Both the position numbers and the translations under genes were made by a program. The notes beneath the pieces were generated by a model. It saw only the letters and a program-made list of their open reading frames with translations. It had not been told where the DNA came from and made no database searches. Below, piece by piece: positions 22,152-28,623 of a DNA stretch of 28,623 bases (positions are counted from its first letter, which is position 1; each line of letters opens with the position of its first letter). Origin of the DNA: Pigoraptor chileana (lineage: Eukaryota; Opisthokonta; Filasterea); the NCBI GenBank assembly GCA_943704495.1, contig CALSCR010002691.1, forward strand, positions 1-28,623, written 5' to 3'.

Positions 22152-22304
22152 TTACTCGTTTGGGATGAGCTCCACAAACTGCCAGTGCGGACCCGTGCTG
22201 ACCGCCTCGTTGCCGCAGATGGCGCGTTCAATGGATGCGCAAGCCCTCTCGCAGTCAGCCTGGAAAGTGACACGAGCACTAAACGCAAGCGATGCGGGCA
22301 ACAT
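22152..22304 (-). CDS. Candidate last exon or small protein, 50 residues
   Basis: On the minus strand a pyrimidine-rich stretch (about 22400-22340) leads to an acceptor-like CGCGCAG at about 22306. It is followed by a frame from ATG at 22304 to TAA at 22152. The encoded sequence (starts MLPASLAFSARVTF; contains ADCERACASIERAICG and HWQFVELIPNE) looks protein-like. It may be a complete small gene or the last exon of a gene whose upstream exons I could not find. The plus strand is also open here, which weakens the call. No family recognised. Confidence 0.28.
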   Translation of the reverse strand: MLPASLAFSARVTFQADCERACASIERAICGNEAVSTGPHWQFVELIPNE

Positions 22305-23060
22305 TCTGCGCGGTGCGGCAGAGTCACACTGGCGTCTCCGTGGGGAGAGCGATGCGCAAAAGAGTGAGAGAAATGAAAGTGTGAGAGAAAATAAATTATT
22401 GAAATGGTCGTCGACTGGCGTCGGCGCTTTCACATCCCGGCGGCCGCGACGTCCTCTGTTGTTTATGAACACACCAGTTGGTACTACAAAATGGATTTAT
22501 CAAGGAAGCGTGCCAGGGGTGCTGAATTTGTACCGCACTTCCGGGACATTTAGCAATGTTACGATTAGGAAATCGACGATCAGAAAGAGTGATTTTGCTG
22601 GACACAACCGCAGATTCACGAAGAATGCGCCTTTTTCTAAGCACTTGTGGGAAACGACGCAGAACTGAGCCGGGTGAACGGGTACAGTCAGTTACCGAAA
22701 GGGGACTTAAATGAGAGCGCGAGAGGGTAAATTTGTAATTAATTCCCCAAAGTATAGAAGTGATCAGTTGGGGATTAACCATTTCATGATCTCGCACTCT
22801 CTGCAACAGAATGATCAGACAATATGCTGTGGTGTCTGCTGACGACAAATGCGATGGGTGGTGAACCGCCCCTCACTTTAGATGACACAACGGGAGGCCA
22901 GCATAAATGATCGGGGACCATTATTATAGAGCGGGAGCTCCGATTGGTGATCGGTGAGATCACATGCGACTAAAGAATAGTGAAACTTTGTTTTAATTGC
23001 GCCATAACCAGGTCAGTCAGCCACACACACGCACGCCAAGCACACACCCAAAACAACAAA

Positions 23061-26000
23061 TCACTTTGCTGCATGCTTGAACTTGATCAGCGCATAGTAA
23101 GCACCTAAGCGCATGAGGCCCCAGAAGAGCACGACCATGCCAAAGTTGCTCCAAATGTCAGTGAAAGGACCCTTCCCGACACCAACAGTAGACATGATTT
23201 GCGAGCCGCTCCACGGGAGGACAGCCTCGGTGAACTGCGAGCACTGCGATGCAGCACCGCAGGCGTCGGCAGAAGGCGCATCGTAGCAGACGTTTCCAAG
23301 CCGTGTGTACCGCGTTGAGCCCTTGTACTCGTTGAGCATGAGCGCGCCGATTGCATAGTTGAAAAACGACGACCAGTAAAGCCTGCCGACAAAAAGGGTC
23401 ACAGGGAGACGAGTCAGAAATAAGAATGCGTTGGGTTGTGCTTGTGTGTATCACACAAAAGTGCTTGTTTACACAAACAATGGCAGCTCTTAGTCAGAAG
23501 ACACCCACACCCCCTCACGCACACTGGCATGGCACAAAAGAATAAAACAAAAAAATGTAGGATTCAAGAAAGTGCTGTGCCCATTTCACAAGAACACAAT
23601 ATATTCCACAACAATAAACAAATAAGTTAGGGAAAGCAAATACTCACCAAATCCAAAAGTACGGAATCAAGTCGGGAATAATGAAAAACCCTACGCGCCA
23701 TTAGTGCACGCCGGGGAGAGGGAGAGGGAGAGGGGTCAGGCGAGGGTGCATGTGCGGGCACCATAGAAAACAGTAAACGCACGGTGATGTCTTCCATGCC
23801 AAGTGCGCGAATGCCCCACACGCAATTTGCAACCGCCCCATCGCAAAATACAGACACACTGTCGCACACTCACCACTGAAGATCATAAAGAGCAGCGGGA
23901 ATGTCGTCATGAGCGCCGATCCGACCTCAACGGTGGGTGACACGGCCGCAAAGAACTGAAGCATACACAAAAAAGTGGACGAATTCAACAGGTAAATCCA
24001 ACGATCACGCACGACAGGCGCTATTGGCACAAAAGCAAGCAAGCAAAATCGTCAAACATTGCCAACATTGCAATGTTGTTGTTTTGGTTGGAAAAACGCC
24101 ACTCTATTTTCTCCAATCGCTCACAGAGAATACGCAACACACGCATCACACATATAGGGTGTATGTGGGGCGGTCTCTCACCTGCGCCATGGCAATCCCG
24201 AGGTCAGAGATGAAGACAAGGATGAGCAGAAAGAAGAAAAATTTGCCCGCCGTATACTCAAATTGGCACGAAAAGTAGAGAATTCCCGCCCAAATAAGTC
24301 CCTTGAGGGCCGCAAAAGGAAACTCAAACAGCGTCGTGGCCAGATAGTATGCCCCGACTTGGTAAGATGCAGACTGCCTCTCCCGAATAAAGTACTGGCG
24401 AGCTTCGAGCACTGTATGTATGCGGGTAAGTGCAAAATATATAAATGTTTTGTTGCAGTGAGATCACGGCAAAAAAAGCATTCCACTCTCCTTCTCCACG
24501 AAGATCCATTCTCTTACAACCAACAACCAACGTGTGACCATATGCACAAACATAGGCACACGCATAGGCACCTATACATACACAGACAAACCCCCCCCAG
24601 ACACAAGCACAATACACAGACGTGTACTCTAATATTACATACATGCACACACACACAAATAATACAATTAATACATACATACACACACACGCACACACAC
24701 AGACAAACCCAGACACAAGCACAATACACAAACTCGCACCCCCCGCAATCGACATGCAAGCAGAAAGGAGACAGAGGCACCCACGAGGACCAATCATCTG
24801 GTTTGCGCCGATGGTGAAGAAGGCGACAATCAGCAACATCAGACTCATTCTGTTGCGCACACCGCGTTCGTCGAGGGGCGAGTCAATGTACAGACTCATC
24901 ATCACCAGCGCCACTATGATGTTCATTATGACACGCTTCCCCCAGAACGTCTCGTCGCGCTTCGCTCGCGCAATGTCCCGGTGGATGAGCGCCTTTGTGT
25001 TCCATACAATGTCTGATTGGCAAACAGTGACAACAAAGTGCGTGCAAGCACACATAAGGGAGGAGAGGGGAGAGGAAATGTCAGATCTGGGCAGCATAAA
25101 GGGGAATTAAAATACTACACACATGAAATGTTTCCAAAACACGTTGTATCGCAAGAAAGGTATTCAATAGCGTACAAGAGGCAAACACAGGGAGAGTATA
25201 CACGCGCACGCACCGTTCGTGTACACGAGCTGCGTGTTGCCCATATTGCGGCCACTGGAATGCGACGACGCAACGGTGCTCGACTGCTTCCTGTCGCGGG
25301 CCATTGTGCTCTTCTTGTAGTTTTCCACAAAGTAGTCGGCGCTCACATTTTTCAAGTTCTTTCCTGCGCTCGACTCCTGCAGGGCGCGCATCGCCACCTC
25401 GTTGTCGTCGCCCATGCCGCTAATGACGCTGACTGTAATATGTAACAAAGAGTTGTGTCCGATGGGAGAGTAAAATATAAGGGAAAAGAAAAAGAGAGAC
25501 ACAGTGAGAGAGGAGGGGAGAGCGTGAGAAAGAGAGAGAGGGAGGCTTGAGAGGAGAATGCAAATCAGCGCAAATGCACGGCGTCCACAGCAGCAGAACA
25601 CTCACAGATATAATCGGCTGGATTGACATCGTCGGGACAGTGAAAGCCGAGGCTGCCAAAATAGCCAACTGCGCCTGACGTCTTCCCAAAGTACACAAAC
25701 TCGCCGACGAGAAGGAGAACAAGACTGCATGAGCCAGGAAGGAGAAGGGCAAAGATATGCACATTAGACTTTGCATATATTAAATGTTGCCCCACGCACA
25801 CATAACAACGCACACATCACATCATCGACCAGCAAGAGCAGCATCGCAGTATGACACAAAAACGACTTACGTTCAGTTCACAATCTCCACAACAATAGCG
25901 CGAATCATATGTGCCAAAGTACTTTGCTGACCCAATAAGCACAATAAGCACACGGATAATGCAAACAACAGCAAGTACATACGAGTCGAAAAGTCCAAAG

Positions 26001-27862
26001 AGCTCCTCCGAGGGCTGATGAACTGTGCATGCCACAAGCACGCCAGTGCGACTAATGGTGTGCAGAACCTTGACGATGTCGAGGGACATTGCGCTGTCGA
26101 GACCAGATGTGGGCTCGTCAAGGAAAAGAAGCGCTGCGTGCAGACAAGACAAAGCAAAGACAAGACGGCTCACGTGTTAGGCTGATACCACAACAACGCG
26201 ACATGAATGCAATTACAAAGACATGCTCGCGGGCATCGCAGATGAGGGGAGAGTGAGGTGGTGCGGTCGAAATGTTGTGTGCGATACACTGTCATAACCA
26301 TAGGTACAGACCAAACTTGAATCAATTATGACATGTCAACATACCCCCCCCCCGCCCCCCTCCCCACACACACACACACACACACACGCACATACAATAG
26401 CCCCAACAAAAGCCCGGGTACTCACGCGGTGATGTGATGAGCTCAATACCAATATTGAGACGCTTCGCCTGTCCTAGCGATATGCCAATGTTGAGGGCGT
26501 CGCCCACAACAACATCCGCACACGCTTCAAGATCCATTTCCACGAGGATCTGGTCAACCTGCAATCACCATACACACACAAGTGCAATAATATCAAACGA
26601 AGGGGAGCGATTGTTGCCATGTATAAGATGATACTGCAGAAATGCAAAAGTGATGCAAAAAGTACCAAAATAACAACAGATAGTCACTGTCACTGTCATA
26701 GGCATGGCACCCACCTTTGCCTTCCTGGCCTCGTCGGTCATGCTCTTCGGCAGCTTCAGAAGTGCCGTGAAAAACAGGTGTTCGCGGGGCGTGAGTGTCG
26801 CCAGAAGGATGTTTTCCTGAAACAGCAAAGCAAGCGAAAAGAGAACAAAAATCACATATTGCAATTAATAAAGAAAACCAAATACAACACAAGGACAAGC
26901 CACAAAAACATAATGAATGTGTGTGGTGAGTTTGTTGGTTTGTGACAACAGAAGCGGAATGCTGCCACTTGGGATTCGTCCAATATCACTTGCACGTGGA
27001 GCAAGGGAGACTTGATGGTGGGTCACGTTGGATATGCAGCCAGTCTCCATACCATCATATCACACACACACACACACACCTGTTCGACGTATCCACAGAG
27101 CTTTGTGAAGTTGTCTGGGCGGGGCTTTCCATTGAATGCCACAATGCCTTCTGTGCGCCCAATTGCGCGGCGGTCGGCGAGAATGTCCATGAATGTTGTC
27201 TTGCCGGCACCTGGTGAACACGCAAGTCGATGTGCCGATGCACAAAATAACCACGCACACATCAGCATGGTGTCGTGATGCACAGCCACAGCAAACACAG
27301 TCCCACGACTCACACATACACATTCAACAGTGCAGGCGATCAAGGATCACAATGTCATAGGATACAAGCGAACAATACCGAAGACATTCACTCACCACTG
27401 GGTCCCATCAACGCCGTCACCTCACCCGGCTGCAACATATTGCAGATACGTATTCACATGAGATTCGAGTCAATGTCTTAGCCCATGCCAATGGGCTTCA
27501 TTAGAAGACGATATTATCACATACTATTCTGACATACATTATGGACACACCACGAAAAACGCAACAGCTCTTGCGGCACGTGACGTGAATGGCAACCCAC
27601 CTTAATCGCACCAGTGAGTTCTTTCAGAATCTGCCTCTCTGGCGCCGGTCCCTTGTTGTTCCACTTTTCCTTGAATGTTTGCGGCAGCGGCACATAATAA
27701 CTGAGAGCATCGAAAGTGATGGTGATACGGCGGTCATCTGCGATTTCCTTGATGATCACATCGCTGTGCGATGTCCGCGCTCCTTCCTCTGCTGGCTCCA
27801 TCCCAACAGACTCGATGGAGCCGTGCACAATCTCTTGCACAGGGACCGTTGGTGACGGCACC

Positions 27863-27896
<34 letters not shown>

Positions 27897-28106
27897 GCGT
27901 TGAAGTTAGCTATTGTAAGCTAGCATGTTGAATGAGTGTCCGACGTGCTACTGCATTGCAATCGTCACAACCGCAACAATGCAGCCCATCAACTACAACG
28001 TTGGGCGTTCACACTTCCGCATGAAATCCGCAAAACTCACCATTCCTGGAACGTTTGTCCCTAGAGAATTTTCCTTACGCAAAGCGCCCGATTCCTCGGT
28101 AGCCAT
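23061..28106 (-). CDS. ABCG-subfamily half-transporter
   Basis: Exons (minus): 28106-28041, 27861-27601, 27429-27396, 27210-27080, 26816-26715, 26558-26426, 26133-25983, 25724-25606, 25432-25214, 25012-24785, 24411-24182, 23955-23874, 23690-23648, 23382-23061 (2121 nt, 706 residues, in phase). One nucleotide-binding domain precedes one membrane domain, the ABCG order. The Walker A motif GPSGAGKTT (118-126) is split by an intron. Q164 lies in YVEQEN, the signature region is ISLGQAKR, Walker B is LLFLDE (244-249), the D-loop is SGLD, and the switch His is in TVHQPS. A Ser-rich linker follows, then six predicted membrane segments, including FGMVVLFWGLMRLGAYYALI near the end. The loop before the last segment holds Cys residues (VCYDAPSADACG, ASQCSQF), as in other ABCG proteins. 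Such proteins dimerise to export lipids, sterols or drugs; the substrate here is unknown. The start at 28106 is the only ATG giving an in-phase first exon with a GTGAGT donor. Confidence 0.96.
23713..23735. repeat. GGAGAG hexamer repeat serving as pyrimidine tract
   Basis: Three to four GGAGAG units on the plus strand read as (CTCTCC)n on the minus strand, just upstream of the branch-like CACTAAT and the acceptor GCGTAG of ABCG exon 13 (starts 23690). The repeat supplies the polypyrimidine tract for this very short 43-nt exon. Confidence 0.7.
24540..24745. repeat. Long imperfect CA tract in ABCG intron 10
   Basis: About 200 bp of irregular CA-rich repeats on the plus strand (GT on the coding strand) within the intron 24784-24412. 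It includes the C runs at about 24592-24598 and 24739-24744. Two related segments (about 24593-24618 and 24703-24732, both containing AGACACAAGCACAATACACA) indicate internal duplication. Long open frames here are artefacts of the repeat. Confidence 0.8.
26343..26396 (-). repeat. G-run plus GT microsatellite in ABCG intron 6
   Basis: On the coding (minus) strand a (GT)n tract runs into GGGGAGGGGGGCGGGGGG and further Gs, all within intron 26425-26134. Three closely spaced long G runs, of which the longest can supply two tetrad strands, can form a G-quadruplex in DNA or pre-mRNA. Confidence 0.8.
27057..27079 (-). repeat. GT microsatellite starting at the ABCG exon 4 donor
   Basis: The donor after exon 4 (ends 27080, ...VEQ) is itself the first unit of a (GT)10-11 run on the coding strand. 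Slippage here would move intron length without changing the splice site. Confidence 0.85.
27862..27896 (-). repeat. GT then TA tract before ABCG exon 2 acceptor
   Basis: On the coding strand a (GT)n run passes into (TA)n and ends directly in the acceptor TATATATAG at 27862. There is no C/T-rich tract, so the alternating tract must serve in its place. Confidence 0.75.
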
Positions 28107-28417
28107 CAATTCAAAACAGTACACGTTGTTTCAATATCCGAAAGCTGATGCATTCGGCATCCACTTGGCGTCTACTGCACAACAGTTCGCTCGGAATCGT
28201 TTTTGAAACGACCCAAAGAGTGCAGTCTTTGCTATCGCAGACACCAATCCAAATGACCAAAATTTGACCCGACAATTACCACACGAGGCAACGGTTCATA
28301 GACCTATTTCTGACAGCGAGGGGCATCCTTTCACACCGCGCGTTGAGTGCCTCAATTAGTTTTTTAAGTTTGGGATTGCCCCGTCGGTGGGCAGTGTTGC
28401 AATGTGTGGGTGCAAAA

Positions 28418-28490
28418 GAGAGAAGCGAGAGAAGGGAGGAAGGAGAGAAGCGAGAGAAGGGAGGAGAGAAGCGAGAGAAGGGAGAGAGGG
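28418..28490. repeat. Three-copy purine minisatellite
   Basis: The core GAGAAGCGAGAGAAGGGAG occurs three times (starting near 28420, 28444 and 28466) with small spacing differences, followed by AGAGGGAGA and C runs. The strand is almost purely purine, so it could form triplex-type structures. Confidence 0.85.
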
Positions 28491-28547
28491 AGACCCCCCC
28501 TGCCCCCCTCCGTGCATGCATGATGCATGACGTGTCAGTGTCATGTC

Positions 28548-28562
28548 GAAGTGAGTGAGTGA

Positions 28563-28623
<61 letters not shown>
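28548..28623 (+). repeat. GTGA then long GT microsatellite at the window edge
   Basis: About four GTGA units (28550-28567) pass into an uninterrupted (GT)n tract of at least 28 units that reaches the last base. Its true length is unknown because the window stops within it. Confidence 0.95.

Larger units (their letters stand above)
21102..23060. other. Spacer between TTL-family and ABCG genes
   Basis: About 1.96 kb. It contains the TTL-family gene promoter at its left end and, at its right end, the 3' flank of the ABCG gene (about 22700-23060). Two weak small-gene candidates are listed separately (21163-21336 plus, 22152-22304 minus). A two-copy 35-bp-period duplication lies at 21896-21965, followed by two GGGCCAGTC units (about 21964-21985). 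A consensus-like donor, AGGGTAAGTA, sits at about 21811-21820 on the plus strand with no exon I can assign to it. The stretch 22680-23060 shows nothing coding. Confidence 0.45.
28107..28623. other. Upstream flank of the ABCG gene, right edge
   Basis: No coding exon is supported. The stretch 28107-28400 is unique sequence that should hold the ABCG promoter, with no element I recognise. From about 28415 on it is purine-rich repeats and then (GT)n to the window edge. The minus-strand open frames over the repeats are Ser/Pro/Phe low-complexity. Confidence 0.5.

Noticed and set aside
22138-22668. 176-residue plus-strand open frame in the TTL/ABCG spacer
   Set aside because: It is the longest frame here, but its composition changes along its length, it ends in a Lys/Arg/Ser/Thr-rich run, and it shows no domain. 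The minus strand is equally plausible over part of it.
24263-25110. Long frames on both strands over the CA tract in ABCG intron 10
   Set aside because: His/Thr or Cys/Val runs come from translating the dinucleotide repeat; the ABCG exons on either side join in phase without it.
1-28623. tRNA, rRNA, CRISPR arrays, transposons or virus-like elements
   Set aside because: I looked for tRNA B-box-like sequence, spaced repeats, terminal repeats and transposase, reverse-transcriptase or capsid motifs on both strands and found none. By eye this cannot exclude short or decayed copies.

Overview
This is eukaryotic nuclear DNA from an intron-rich organism with compact intergenic spacing, most likely a unicellular protist. 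Five multi-exon genes can be assembled with every exon joined in phase, using GT..AG introns and the standard stop codons. A sixth, unrecognised gene can be modelled the same way. The introns carry many GT/CA microsatellites, and most 5' splice sites read GTGNGT rather than GTAAGT. A lineage cannot be fixed from one window. A free-living excavate-type protist is a guess; nothing here points to animal, plant or fungus. I see no rRNA, tRNA, CRISPR array, transposon or virus-like element. The window opens with a G run and closes in a long (GT)n tract, so both ends may be assembly breaks.

Layout. (1) 334-1840, minus: a 4-exon gene for a 304-residue protein I do not recognise. (2) 2304-2554, minus: a possible 2-exon gene for a 65-residue protein, divergent from the next gene. 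(3) 2651-4569, plus: a 4-exon gene for a 428-residue RNA-binding protein with a Tyr/Gly/Pro/Arg/Asp-rich N-terminus and one RRM, resembling a splicing or mRNP factor. (4) 4570-6132: a G/T-rich noncoding stretch. (5) 6133-9720, plus: a 4-exon gene for a 999-residue exocyst subunit Sec5 (EXOC2) with an N-terminal IPT/TIG domain. Its second intron contains a perfect 27-bp inverted repeat. (6) 10119-15374, plus: a 12-exon gene for an 846-residue VPS41-like HOPS subunit that ends before the C-terminal part of the family. (7) 15738-21101, minus: a 14-exon gene for a 540-residue tubulin-tyrosine-ligase-family ATP-grasp protein with an N-terminal signal anchor. (8) 21102-23060: mostly noncoding, with two weak small-gene candidates. 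(9) 23061-28106, minus: a 14-exon gene for a 706-residue ABCG half-transporter with an altered ABC signature motif. (10) 28107-28623: a minisatellite and a (GT)n tract.

Sec5 (vesicle tethering at the plasma membrane) and VPS41 (tethering at the late endosome or vacuole) are adjacent on the same strand, but each has its own start region and nothing shows they are co-regulated. The left part of the window (to about 15.5 kb) has GC-richer genes with long exons. The right part has two minus-strand genes, each broken by 13 introns. The switch in style coincides with the convergent VPS41/TTL junction.
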